Source of the DNA: Thermoanaerobaculia bacterium
GTDB lineage: Bacteria; Acidobacteriota; Thermoanaerobaculia; Gp7-AA8
Direction of reading: 5' to 3'
Length of the DNA: 37,522 bases
NCBI GenBank assembly: GCA_017883235.1
Contig: JADGNY010000066.1
Span: forward strand, 1-37,522
The notes beneath the pieces were generated by a model, which saw only the letters and a program-made list of their open reading frames with translations, searched no databases and was not told the DNA's origin. The position numbers and the translations under genes were made by a program. Below, piece after piece: positions 7,957 to 15,611 of this stretch (positions within the stretch are counted from its first letter, which is position 1; each line of letters starts with the position of its first letter).

Positions 7957-8087
7957 CCGGAGCGCTGGCGTCCTCGCCGGCTGGCGCGGGGGCGTCTCGC
8001 CCCCGCTCACCAAGATTCCACACATTTGCGAGTAACCCTCGGCGGCGAGACGCCGCCGAGCCAGCCGGCGAGACGCCAGCGCTCCGG
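7957..8087. repeat. Structured repeat, copy 1 (outer stem with two inner hairpins)
   Basis: The ends are GGAGCGCTGGCGTC... and its inverted form ...GACGCCAGCGCTCC. Inside are two small perfect hairpins, GGGGGCGTCTCGCCCCC and GGCGGCGAGACGCCGCC, separated by an unpaired stretch AAGATTCCACACATT. The whole would fold as a junction with three stems. The copies at 9060-9163 and 17697-17824 have the same design and orientation. It has no coding potential. This is the look of a REP/BIME-like or MITE-like element. Confidence 0.88.
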
Positions 8088-8122
8088 CCGCAAACCGCCG
8101 GGACGGCGGAGGCAAGAACGGC

Positions 8123-8218
8123 TTACTTTGAGCGGTTCGGAAAAACGACGCTGACGTGCCTCGATAAGAGGATGTGCGCGACAAATGGCGCGGGCTCCGA
8201 TTCGATGATCTTCGCCAT
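8123..8218 (-). CDS. 31-codon reading frame directly after the DUF433 gene (possible toxin remnant)
   Basis: The frame begins with ATG at 8218, 3 bases after the stop codon of the DUF433 gene (TGA-AAA-ATG), and ends at TAA 8123-8125. It reads MAKIIESEPAPFVAHILLSR and then a basic tail. DUF433 genes are normally followed at just this spacing by a PIN-like DUF5615 toxin of about 110 residues. This frame is far too short and I see no PIN motif in it. It may be a translated leftover, or the degraded remains of the toxin gene cut short next to repeat copy 1. Expression is not established. Confidence 0.35.
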   Translation of the reverse strand: MAKIIESEPAPFVAHILLSRHVSVVFPNRSK

Positions 8219-8221
8219 TTT

Positions 8222-9013
8222 TCAGGCTGCCCGTCTTGCGCGGACTGATTCGTATCGGATAGCGGCTTCGATTTCGCTGGCGTCGCGCGCGTACTCATCC
8301 GCTATTTCCTGAATTTCGTCCCCTGCGTTGAAAAGCTGGTAGACGGCCGCGGTCGGAATCCCGGTGCCAGCGATGACCGGTTTCCCGAACGCCACCCTCG
8401 CATCAAGCACTATGGATTTCGGTGCCTCGGGATGGTGGTCCTTCGTGATGAAAGGATACAAGCGAACGATGCCGTCGATCGGAGTTTTGTCCACACGTCG
8501 TAGAAAGGTGCTGATGACTTCCGCGAGCACCAGCCTTCGACCACGATCCGAAATACTGATCAGCGGCGTCGTATCTGTCCGAGTAAATAACTCGGGTCTG
8601 GGGCGGCCCTTCTGACGTTTCGTGTAGACCTTGCCTGAAGGACTGAGAACCTCGCCGAGGTCATCCTCGCCATCGGCGAGTACGTTCACGTCCAACTCAG
8701 CAAGTGGATATCTGAATTGCGGGTATTCGGCCCGTAGCTCTGCATCCACGATCCGCAGCGACTGGAGAGAGTAGCGCGAACGACGGCGTAACTCGTTCAG
8801 AACAAATGCTTCGCAAAGATTAAAGAACGATAGCTGGTGCTGGCTCGGTTCGACGGTCAACACCGGCTTGAACTTTCCGTGTCCCGTCAGCCAGTTGAGA
8901 ATCGTCTTTGGAGGGATGTTTAGACACGCGGCGGCATCACGCGGGCCGTATAACGGCAACTCGCGCGGGTCTCTGCCTAGATAGAGATCAACCGCCCCGC
9001 TGGCGCCGGTCAT
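8222..9013 (-). CDS. DUF433 domain protein with N-terminal helix-turn-helix (antitoxin-like)
   Basis: A 263-residue protein. Residues about 20-47 (LYGPRDAAACLNIPPKTILN) look like a MerR-like helix-turn-helix. The middle is a helical linker, and the C-terminal 70 residues carry DUF433 (SIVLDARVAFGKPVIAGTGIPTAAVYQLF and GDEIQEIADEYARDASEIEAAIRY). DUF433 proteins are mostly antitoxins of PIN-type (VapC/DUF5615) toxins; this longer form with an HTH is known from many genomes. Here no full toxin follows, only a 31-codon frame. The gene is bracketed by two same-orientation copies of a structured repeat (7957-8087 and 9060-9163), which sets it apart as an islet. Its base composition is slightly less GC-rich than its neighbours. 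Confidence 0.85.
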   Translation of the reverse strand: MTGASGAVDLYLGRDPRELPLYGPRDAAACLNIPPKTILNWLTGHGKFKPVLTVEPSQHQLSFFNLCEAFVLNELRRRSRYSLQSLRIVDAELRAEYPQFRYPLAELDVNVLADGEDDLGEVLSPSGKVYTKRQKGRPRPELFTRTDTTPLISISDRGRRLVLAEVISTFLRRVDKTPIDGIVRLYPFITKDHHPEAPKSIVLDARVAFGKPVIAGTGIPTAAVYQLFNAGDEIQEIADEYARDASEIEAAIRYESVRARRAA

Positions 9014-9059
9014 AGCACCTCCGGAACAACAATAACACGTCGTTCAAGACGAGGAAAAC

Positions 9060-9163
9060 GGAGCGCTGGCGTCTCGCCCCCCGCCCGCCAAGATTCCACA
9101 CATTCGCCGCTAACCCTCAGCGGCGAGACGCCGCCGAGCCAGCCGGCGAGACGCCAGCGCTCC
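9060..9163. repeat. Structured repeat, copy 2
   Basis: Same design and orientation as the copy at 7957-8087, but the first inner hairpin is shortened and the left outer arm lacks its GGCTGGC part. It keeps the AAGATTCCACACATT block, the GGCGGCGAGACGCCGCC hairpin and the GCCAGCGCTCC end. It lies between the start of the DUF433 gene and the 3' end of the RND permease gene. Confidence 0.88.
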
Positions 9164-9191
9164 GGCCGCAAGCGGCAGCGCATCCGTCGAA

Positions 9192-12100
9192 TTACTCCCC
9201 TCTGATCATCGCGTAAATCGTGGGCGTCACGACCAGCGAGAGCATCAACGCGAAGAGCAGGCCGCCGATGACGCAGATGGCGAGAGGCTGGAGGAGCTCG
9301 GAGCCGGAGCCGAGGGCCAGGGCCAGGGGGAGCATGCCGAGCATGGCGGCGAGAGACGTCATCAGGACGGGGCGGAAGCGGCGCCGGCCGGAGCGGCGGA
9401 GGGCGGTGGTGAGGTCTTCACCGGAGCGCAGGTGATCTTCGACGGTGTCGAGCATCAGGATGCCGTTCTTGGAGACGATGCCGACGATCATGATGAGACC
9501 CATCATCGAGACGACGTTGAGGGTCGTGTGCGTGACGAGGAGCGCTATCAGGCTGCCGGAGAGGGCCAGGACCGCGCCGGCGACGATGGCGGCCGGATGG
9601 GCGAAGGATCGGAACTCGACGACGAGCACGAGGAAGACCAGGGCGATGGCCAAGCCGAGGGCGACGAGCAATTCGCGGAATGACGCCTGCTGCTCCTGAT
9701 AGAGACCGCCGTACTCGATCGTCGTGCCGGTGGGGAGATGCAGTTCTTTCCCGAGGCGCGTCTGAATGTCCTGGATCGCGGAGCCGAGGTCGCGGCCTTC
9801 CAGCCGGGCAGTCACGGAGACCGACTGCCGCAGACCGTCCCTCCCGATCTCGGTCTGGCCGGGATCGTAGTTGATGGTGGCGATCTGATCGATGCGGACG
9901 TAGCTGTTCGACGACGGCGCACGGATCGGCAGGGCACGCAGATCGGCGAGCTGGGGACGCGGACCGCCGAGCAGGACACGGACGCCGACGGCACGGCCAT
10001 GCTCGATGACGCTGGAGACAACATCGCCACCGAGCGCGGTGGTCATCGCCTCATTCACATCGGCGGCGGTAACGCCGTACATCGCCGCGCGTTGCGGATC
10101 GATCTGGAACACGACGGCCGGGCCGCTGACGACGATGCCGTTGAAGACATCGACGACGCCGCTGACTTTGGAGATCGATGCCTTGATCGCTTCGGCGGTG
10201 CGGCGCAGCGCCACCGCATCCTCGCTGAAGACACGGATCTCGATCGGCTGCGGCGCACTGACCAGATCGCCGATCAGATCGGAAAGAATGCCCGGGAACT
10301 CGACGCGCAAGGCCGGCTCGCTCGATTCAATCTTGTGCCGCAGCTCACTGGTCACGGCATCGGTTGACGCCGAGTCCTTCAGTTTCACCGCAAAGTCGCC
10401 CCTGTTCGCCTCGGTCACACCGGCCAGACCGAGCTGCGCGCCGGTGCGGCGCGAGTAACCGTCGACGTCCGGGTTCTCCTTCAGCATCCGCTCGACGTGT
10501 TGCAGCATTCGGTTGGTTTCATCGAGCGAGGCGCCGGGCGGCCCGTTGTAGTCGAGGATGAAGCCGTGCTCCTCGAACTCCGGCAGAAACTCCGAGCCGA
10601 GTCCTTTGTAAATGACGAACGTGAGAACCGCAACGATGCCGATGACGATGAGGACCATCCCCCGACGCGCCAGCGCATGCGCGAGCAGCCATTCGTAGCC
10701 GTTGATGAGACGCGTGAGGAGGGGACCGTCCCCTTCGGACTCGGCTTCTTGCTCCGAGGTCTCGGGGTGTTCGGATTCAAGCTCACCGCGAGACCGCGAG
10801 ACCCCGCGACCCCGCGACCGCACCCGTATGAACTGTTCCGCAAGCACTGGCGTGAACGTCAGCGCCAGGAAGAGTGAGGTCAGCAGGGCCACGCTCATCG
10901 TCAGCGCCAGCGATCGGAAGAAGACGCCGGTGATTCCGGTGAGCAGCGCCAGCGGAAGGAAGACCACGACCGGGGTGATGGTGGAGCCGATGATCGGGCC
11001 GGAGATCTCGCTGACGGCGTTGTGCACGGCCTGGGCGCGCGACTCGCCGCGGGTCATGTGCGTGTAGATGTTCTCGACGACGACGATGGCGTCGTCAATG
11101 ACCAAGCCGATGGCCGCGGCGACGCCTCCGAGCGTCATCAAATCGAAACTCAGTCCCACCATCCACATCACCACGAAGGTGACCAGCACGGTGACCGGGA
11201 TGACCAGCGTGGCCACAACGGTGGTCCCCCAGTTGCGGAGGAAGCCGTAGAGGATGGCCACGGAGAGCAGCAGGCCGATGAGGATGGCGTCGCGCACGGA
11301 GGCGACCGAACTGCTGACGAGAAGCGACTGGTCGTAGTAGGGATGGATGTCGACGTCGCGCGGGAGTTGTTTCTTGAGGCGCGCCAACTCCGTCTTCACG
11401 CCGTCCGCGACGGAGATGATGTTCGCCGTCGGCTGCCGCAGGATGTTGAGCAGCACGGCCTGACGGCCGTCCGCCGTGACGATGGTGAAGAGCGGCTCGA
11501 GACCGGGAGTAACGGTGGCGATGTCCCCGATCCTGACCGGGACGTTGTTGTTCGTGGCGACGACGATTGCGGCGAGATCATCAATCGATGCGGCCTGGCC
11601 GCTGACCAGCGCCAGCTCGAGCTGGTGATTTTCGTTGATGAGGCCCGGCGAGTCGATGACGTTGGCGTTCTTTACGGCGTCGGAGACCTGCTGGAGCGAG
11701 ACGCCGCGCGCTTCGAGCCGGGCCCGGTCGACGAGGATGTGGTATTCGCGCAACTGGCCGCCCAGCACCTGCACGCTGGCCACCCCGTCAATCCTTGCCA
11801 GCGGCGGCCTCAGCGTAACCTCGGCGAGATTGCGCAATGTGCCGGGATCGCGCTTCGCCGAAGTGATGCTGTAGCCGATGATCGGGAAGACGGCGAAGGT
11901 GAGCCGGTCGGAGCGCTCGATCGATGCGCCGGGCGGCAGCGTAGTGGCGAGCTGCGACAGGCGCGCCTGCACGATCTGCAGCGTCTGCACGATATCGGTC
12001 TTCCAGTCGAAGAAGAGATCGATCTCCGCGGAGCCGCGCGCGGTCGTCGATTTGATGCGCGCGATTCCAGGGATGCCGCTCATGGCCTCTTCGATCGGCT

Positions 12101-12293
12101 TGGTGACCGAGACGAGCGTCTGCTGCGCGGGCGCCACACCGTTCTGCGCGACGATGACGATGCGCGGGAAGTCGGTCTGCGGAAAGAGAGCGCGCGGAAT
12201 GCGGGCCAGCGCGATCAGACCGGTGACGGTGAGCAGGGCGATGACGAGCAACACCGCCCGCTTCTGATTCGAGATGGCCCGGCCGAGGTTCAT
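9192..12293 (-). CDS. RND efflux permease (AcrB/HAE-type)
   Basis: A 1033-residue inner-membrane proton/substrate antiporter of the resistance-nodulation-division superfamily, the normal length. The N-terminus (ISNQKRAVLLVIALLTVTGL) is the first membrane helix. GLVIDDAIVVVENIYTHM marks the membrane helix with the proton-relay acidic pair, and the second half repeats the design (MIVGIVSKNGILMLDTVEDH). The specificity (drugs, metals or other) cannot be told from sequence alone. About residues 490-525 in the cytoplasmic loop between the halves carry an unusual Arg/Ser/Glu-rich insert (SRGRGVSRSRGELESEH) from a GACCGCGAGACC repeat at 10787-10822. It is the last gene of the operon and overlaps the adaptor gene by one base. 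Confidence 0.96.
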   Translation of the reverse strand: MNLGRAISNQKRAVLLVIALLTVTGLIALARIPRALFPQTDFPRIVIVAQNGVAPAQQTLVSVTKPIEEAMSGIPGIARIKSTTARGSAEIDLFFDWKTDIVQTLQIVQARLSQLATTLPPGASIERSDRLTFAVFPIIGYSITSAKRDPGTLRNLAEVTLRPPLARIDGVASVQVLGGQLREYHILVDRARLEARGVSLQQVSDAVKNANVIDSPGLINENHQLELALVSGQAASIDDLAAIVVATNNNVPVRIGDIATVTPGLEPLFTIVTADGRQAVLLNILRQPTANIISVADGVKTELARLKKQLPRDVDIHPYYDQSLLVSSSVASVRDAILIGLLLSVAILYGFLRNWGTTVVATLVIPVTVLVTFVVMWMVGLSFDLMTLGGVAAAIGLVIDDAIVVVENIYTHMTRGESRAQAVHNAVSEISGPIIGSTITPVVVFLPLALLTGITGVFFRSLALTMSVALLTSLFLALTFTPVLAEQFIRVRSRGRGVSRSRGELESEHPETSEQEAESEGDGPLLTRLINGYEWLLAHALARRGMVLIVIGIVAVLTFVIYKGLGSEFLPEFEEHGFILDYNGPPGASLDETNRMLQHVERMLKENPDVDGYSRRTGAQLGLAGVTEANRGDFAVKLKDSASTDAVTSELRHKIESSEPALRVEFPGILSDLIGDLVSAPQPIEIRVFSEDAVALRRTAEAIKASISKVSGVVDVFNGIVVSGPAVVFQIDPQRAAMYGVTAADVNEAMTTALGGDVVSSVIEHGRAVGVRVLLGGPRPQLADLRALPIRAPSSNSYVRIDQIATINYDPGQTEIGRDGLRQSVSVTARLEGRDLGSAIQDIQTRLGKELHLPTGTTIEYGGLYQEQQASFRELLVALGLAIALVFLVLVVEFRSFAHPAAIVAGAVLALSGSLIALLVTHTTLNVVSMMGLIMIVGIVSKNGILMLDTVEDHLRSGEDLTTALRRSGRRRFRPVLMTSLAAMLGMLPLALALGSGSELLQPLAICVIGGLLFALMLSLVVTPTIYAMIRGE
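10787..10822. repeat. GACCGCGAGACC-type repeat inside the RND permease gene
   Basis: This run of ACCGCGAGACCGCGAGACCC and CGCGACCCCGCGACC units is the same family as the inverted repeats at 6555-6686. It is read in frame as part of a charged cytoplasmic loop, so it does not disrupt the permease. It is evidence that the repeat family enters coding sequence. Confidence 0.75.
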
Positions 12294-13648
12294 CAGTCCT
12301 TTTCCGCCGGCGTGTTGCTTTTCGAAGGGGGGGACGGCTTCGGCGCCGCATCGGCATTCTGCACCTTCGTGCCGTCGGGCAGCCCGTAGTTTCCTTCGAT
12401 GACGACGGTCTCACCGCCGTGGAGGCCGGAGGTGATCTGCGTCCGGTCGCGCGTGTGGGAGCCGGTGGTGACCTTGACCTCATGCGCGACCGACTTGCCG
12501 TCGACGACCATGACCGTACCGGCGTTCGCGTTCGTGGCGTCGAGCGTGACGGCCGAGGCCGGGACGACGACCGCGTTGGTGACGTTGCTGCTCTGAACGG
12601 TGACGCGCGCGGCACTGTTGGGCCGGAGGCGGCCGTCGGGATTGGGAAGGGTGATCCAGAGCTCGACAGCGCGGCTCTGCGGATCGGCGGCATTGCCGAC
12701 GAGACTCACGGTCCCCTGCAACGTGACGCCGGGAAGCGAGTCGGGCTGGATGCTGGCACTGTCGCCGGCGTGCACGCGCATCGCCGCATCGACCGACAGC
12801 GGTGCCTTGACGATGACCGAGGAGGTGTCGGCGATGGTGAGCATCTTCGCCCCGGCGTTGGCGAAGTCGCCCTGGTAGAGGAACTGATCGCCGATGACGC
12901 CGTCGAACGGCGCGCGGATCGTGGCGTAGCCGGCCTGCGCCGTGATCGAGGCCAGATGTCCGCCGGCCTGCTGCTCCTTGCTGCGGGCCGTGGCCAGGTC
13001 GGAGGGATTGGTAGTCCCCTGATGCAGCGAGGCGGCGCGCTCGGCCAGCCGCAGATCATCCTCGGCTTTGGCGACGTCGAGCTGCGAGGCTTCGAGATCT
13101 TTCTTCGAGATGCCGCCCTGTTCGTACAGCGTCTTTCGCCGCTCGTACGTCTTGCGCATGTTTTCGACAGTGCCCTGGGCGTCGTGGACTGCTTTCACAT
13201 CCTGCGCGTTGGTCAGCGGGATGTTTCCCTGCCCGGTGTTCCGGACGCCGATCTCCGCCTCGCGCAGCGCGGCGGCGGCTTCGGCCTGCTGCGCGGTGAG
13301 GTCGCGCGACTCGAGGACGGCCAGGACTTCACCGCGGTGGACGATGCGATTCTTGATCAGTCCCATCCGCGCGATCTGCGCGCTGACTTTCGGGCTGATC
13401 GTCGCTTCCTGGCGCGCGCTGATGATGCCGACGAGATCGAGCGGCTGCGCGATGGCCCCGATCTCCGCTTTGGCAAGGCGAACGCTGACAACCACTTGGG
13501 CGGCTTCTTCATCGCCCGCCGCGCCGCGGCGGTGCCAGCACCAGCCGGCGACGATGAGGATCACCAGGGCCAGGGCTGCTCCGAGCTGCGCGCGCCGGCG
13601 GCGCCACAGCGGCGGCTCGGCGTTGATTGTGACGTCGCTGTCGGTCAT
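12293..13648 (-). CDS. RND periplasmic adaptor (membrane fusion protein)
   Basis: A 451-residue adaptor with an N-terminal membrane anchor (about residues 20-42, AQLGAALALVILIVAGWCW). A barrel-sandwich/lipoyl hybrid domain follows (LDLVGIISARQEATISPKVS, and GYATIRAPFDGVIGDQFLYQGDF), with an alpha-helical hairpin between its halves (about 110-225, rich in Ala, Glu and Gln). Beta-barrel and membrane-proximal domains come next (RPNSAARVTVQ, VVVPASAVTLD). It links the RND pump to the TolC channel. It overlaps the TolC gene by 4 bases (ATGA) and the pump gene by 1 base, so the three are translationally coupled. The C-terminus is a Pro/Ser/Lys-rich tail. Confidence 0.95.
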   Translation of the reverse strand: MTDSDVTINAEPPLWRRRRAQLGAALALVILIVAGWCWHRRGAAGDEEAAQVVVSVRLAKAEIGAIAQPLDLVGIISARQEATISPKVSAQIARMGLIKNRIVHRGEVLAVLESRDLTAQQAEAAAALREAEIGVRNTGQGNIPLTNAQDVKAVHDAQGTVENMRKTYERRKTLYEQGGISKKDLEASQLDVAKAEDDLRLAERAASLHQGTTNPSDLATARSKEQQAGGHLASITAQAGYATIRAPFDGVIGDQFLYQGDFANAGAKMLTIADTSSVIVKAPLSVDAAMRVHAGDSASIQPDSLPGVTLQGTVSLVGNAADPQSRAVELWITLPNPDGRLRPNSAARVTVQSSNVTNAVVVPASAVTLDATNANAGTVMVVDGKSVAHEVKVTTGSHTRDRTQITSGLHGGETVVIEGNYGLPDGTKVQNADAAPKPSPPSKSNTPAEKD

Positions 13649-14979
13649 TCCCCGGCGGCCTCCTGCAGATGAGCGCGGGCGATCTCGAAGTCGAAGAGCG
13701 CCTGCTGGTAGTTTGCCCGCTGCTGCGCGAGCGTGGTGAGCGCGTCCGTCACCTCGAGGATGGGGGCTTCGCCGGCACGGTAGCGGGCGATGGAGATGTC
13801 GACGTTGCGGCGCGCGTCGGCAACGGCGGTGCGTGCGTTGTCGGCGCGCCGGATCGCCGTGAGTGCTTCATCGCGGGCGCCGGCGAGCTGCTGCTCCACC
13901 TCGCGGCGCGTGATGACCAGTTGATTCTCCGCCGCCTGCGCCTTCAACTCCGCCTGGCGTTGCTTTGCACGGCCGATCCCCCAGTCGAAGATGGGGATGT
14001 TGAGGTTGCCGGTGAAGAGATAGCCGCGGTGCTCGCGGATCACAGATGGGTTGAGCGACGGTGAGTCGAAGCCTTCGTCGATGGCGTAGGTCAGCGTCGG
14101 CAGGCGGCCGGCGCGGGCGACGCCGACGTCGGATTTCGCGGCATTCCGCTGGGCTTCCGCCTGCGTCAGCTCCGGGCGCCGCGCGGCCATCCCGGCGGTG
14201 AAGTGCTCGATATCGGCGGCGGTGGGCTGCGGCGTCAGTTCGGAAACCGTCAGCGGCTGCGGTGCATGGACGCCGGTGAGCACGCGCATGACGGCAAGAG
14301 CCTGCGCTTCCTGCAGGCGTGCCTGTTCGACGTCGTCACGCCTCTGCGCGGTCTGCAGCCGCGCGCGGATCACGTCTACTTCGGCGAGCTCGCCGCCGCT
14401 GTGCTGCAACGTCGTGACGCGCTCGAACTCCTCGGCCGCGGCGCGCGTCTCCTCGGCGCTGCTCCGTTTCGCAGTGGCCAGGCCGAGACCGAAGTACGCC
14501 TCGCGCACGCCGCGGATGAGCGCGCGGCGCGCGATCTCCGTCCCAGCGTGCGCGGCGGCGAGGAGAGCGCGGCTTCTGGCGACGGCAGCGCGCATGCCGA
14601 GGTCGAGCGACCCCTCGAAACCGAGAAGCTCCTGATACTCGCGCTCAGCGTTCTGCGCAATGAACGACGGATCGGCCGTTCCCGGATGGAGCGGCTTGTT
14701 GTACGTGGCGGTGGACGAACTGCGCAACCGGGGCAGCAGCGCACCGCGCGCCTGCGTCAGATCCATCGCCGCGGTCTGTTCGTCGATGACCGCCTGCTGG
14801 TAGGCGTTGGCCTGTTGCAGCGCGGCTTGGGTGGCGTTCTGAATCGTCATGGTGGCGGGAGCGGTTACCGGTGATGTTGATGGTGCCGGTACCGGTGCCG
14901 GTTGCACCGGCGGAATGGTCTGAGACCACAACGGGACTGCCAAGATGACGGGAATCACAAAAAGGCAGCGGCGCAACAT
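13645..14979 (-). CDS. TolC-family outer membrane efflux channel
   Basis: The outer-membrane channel of the tripartite pump. The start at 14979 (MLRRCLFVIPVILAVPLWS) is preferred because it begins a normal signal peptide; a longer in-frame start at 15090 touches the upstream stop codon but would bury the signal sequence and cover a perfect 32-base palindrome. After a Pro/Val/Ala/Thr-rich linker come two OEP repeats with long amphipathic helices (ATQAALQQANAYQQAVIDEQ; LAGARDEALTAIRRADNART), ending ALFDFEIARAHLQEAAGE. The length of 444 residues is typical. It sits between the PepSY gene and the adaptor gene, with which it shares 4 bases. Confidence 0.94.
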   Translation of the reverse strand: MLRRCLFVIPVILAVPLWSQTIPPVQPAPVPAPSTSPVTAPATMTIQNATQAALQQANAYQQAVIDEQTAAMDLTQARGALLPRLRSSSTATYNKPLHPGTADPSFIAQNAEREYQELLGFEGSLDLGMRAAVARSRALLAAAHAGTEIARRALIRGVREAYFGLGLATAKRSSAEETRAAAEEFERVTTLQHSGGELAEVDVIRARLQTAQRRDDVEQARLQEAQALAVMRVLTGVHAPQPLTVSELTPQPTAADIEHFTAGMAARRPELTQAEAQRNAAKSDVGVARAGRLPTLTYAIDEGFDSPSLNPSVIREHRGYLFTGNLNIPIFDWGIGRAKQRQAELKAQAAENQLVITRREVEQQLAGARDEALTAIRRADNARTAVADARRNVDISIARYRAGEAPILEVTDALTTLAQQRANYQQALFDFEIARAHLQEAAGE

Positions 14980-15031
14980 CGGGGGTTGGAGTTTAACCGA
15001 ACGGTCCGCCGATCTCGCACATCCGAGCGGC

Positions 15032-15063
15032 GCTTTGGAGTGCACGGTCGTGCACTCCAAAGC
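15032..15063. promoter_or_regulatory. Perfect 15-bp-stem palindrome between the PepSY and tolC-like genes
   Basis: GCTTTGGAGTGCACG at 15032-15046 is exactly complementary to 15049-15063, with GT in the centre. It lies about 53 bp upstream of the proposed TolC start and 27 bp after the PepSY stop. As RNA it forms a very stable hairpin with almost no loop; as DNA it is a good dimer site. No U-run follows in the operon direction, so intrinsic termination is unlikely. Partial attenuation, mRNA processing or an operator are all possible. Confidence 0.65.
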
Positions 15064-15089
15064 ATCCTGCCCGAAACGAGCCTCCGCCA

Positions 15090-15479
15090 TCAGTGCTTGG
15101 TGGAGTCCTTTTCCTTCGCTTCCTTCTTCTTCTCGTCCGCTTCCTTCTTCGGCGATTCGTGCTCGACGGCAATGACCTTACCGTTGAGGGCGTCGACGTT
15201 GACCTCCATGATGCCGGGCTTCGAAGTGCGGATGTCGAACGAGTAGATCAGCTTGCCGTGCTCGCGCTCCAGCTCGCTGCTCTCGATTTTTCCGGGGACC
15301 TTCTTCAGAGCGATCTCCTGCGCTTTCTCCATCGAGATCTTTGCTTCCTTCTGCAATGCGGCCTGATCTTCGGTCTTTTTTGTTTCCTTCGTCACACTCT
15401 TGGTTTGGTCCGCCTGAACGACTGCCGTTCCGAGTCCGAACGCTGCCACAAGTGTGAATACGGCCAGTTTCGATTTCAC
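15090..15479 (-). CDS. Secreted PepSY-domain protein
   Basis: A 129-residue protein with a clear signal peptide (MKSKLAVFTLVAAFGLGTAV, cleaved after VQA) and one PepSY domain at about residues 48-105 (KISMEKAQEIALKKVPGKIE ... KLIYSFDIRTSK ... EVNVDALNGKVIAVEHE). The last 25 residues are Lys/Glu-rich and charged. PepSY proteins are small periplasmic modules, often found next to two-component systems and metal-related transporters, and may bind peptides, inhibit proteases or sense envelope state. It is the first gene of the efflux operon, with the divergent response regulator 132 bp away. A ribosome site (GGAGG) lies just upstream of the ATG. Confidence 0.9.
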   Translation of the reverse strand: MKSKLAVFTLVAAFGLGTAVVQADQTKSVTKETKKTEDQAALQKEAKISMEKAQEIALKKVPGKIESSELEREHGKLIYSFDIRTSKPGIMEVNVDALNGKVIAVEHESPKKEADEKKKEAKEKDSTKH

Positions 15480-15527
15480 AGTTTCCTCCTTCGTTGATGC
15501 CGAGCGGGGAGCAGATGCTGGGCCACA

Positions 15528-15586
15528 TTCGATGAACGTTCGATAAATCGATACGACACTCCCCAGTCATTCATCGACCATTCATC
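15528..15586. promoter_or_regulatory. Candidate response-regulator binding repeats in the divergent promoter region
   Basis: Two pairs of direct repeats each have an 11-bp period: TTCGAT at 15528 and 15539, and CATTCATC at 15568 and 15579. OmpR/PhoB-type regulators bind direct repeats spaced by one helical turn, and these sit between the PepSY-efflux operon and the regulator gene. That is the expected place for autoregulation and control of the pump operon. The match is by spacing only; no binding data support it. Confidence 0.45.
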
Positions 15587-15611
15587 AGTCAGCGCACATG
15601 CTCGTACGGTA

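Noticed and set aside
11022-13672. Plus-strand open frames (455 and 417 codons) opposite the RND and adaptor genes
   Set aside because: Both lie antisense to coupled, conserved genes and have shadow-like composition.
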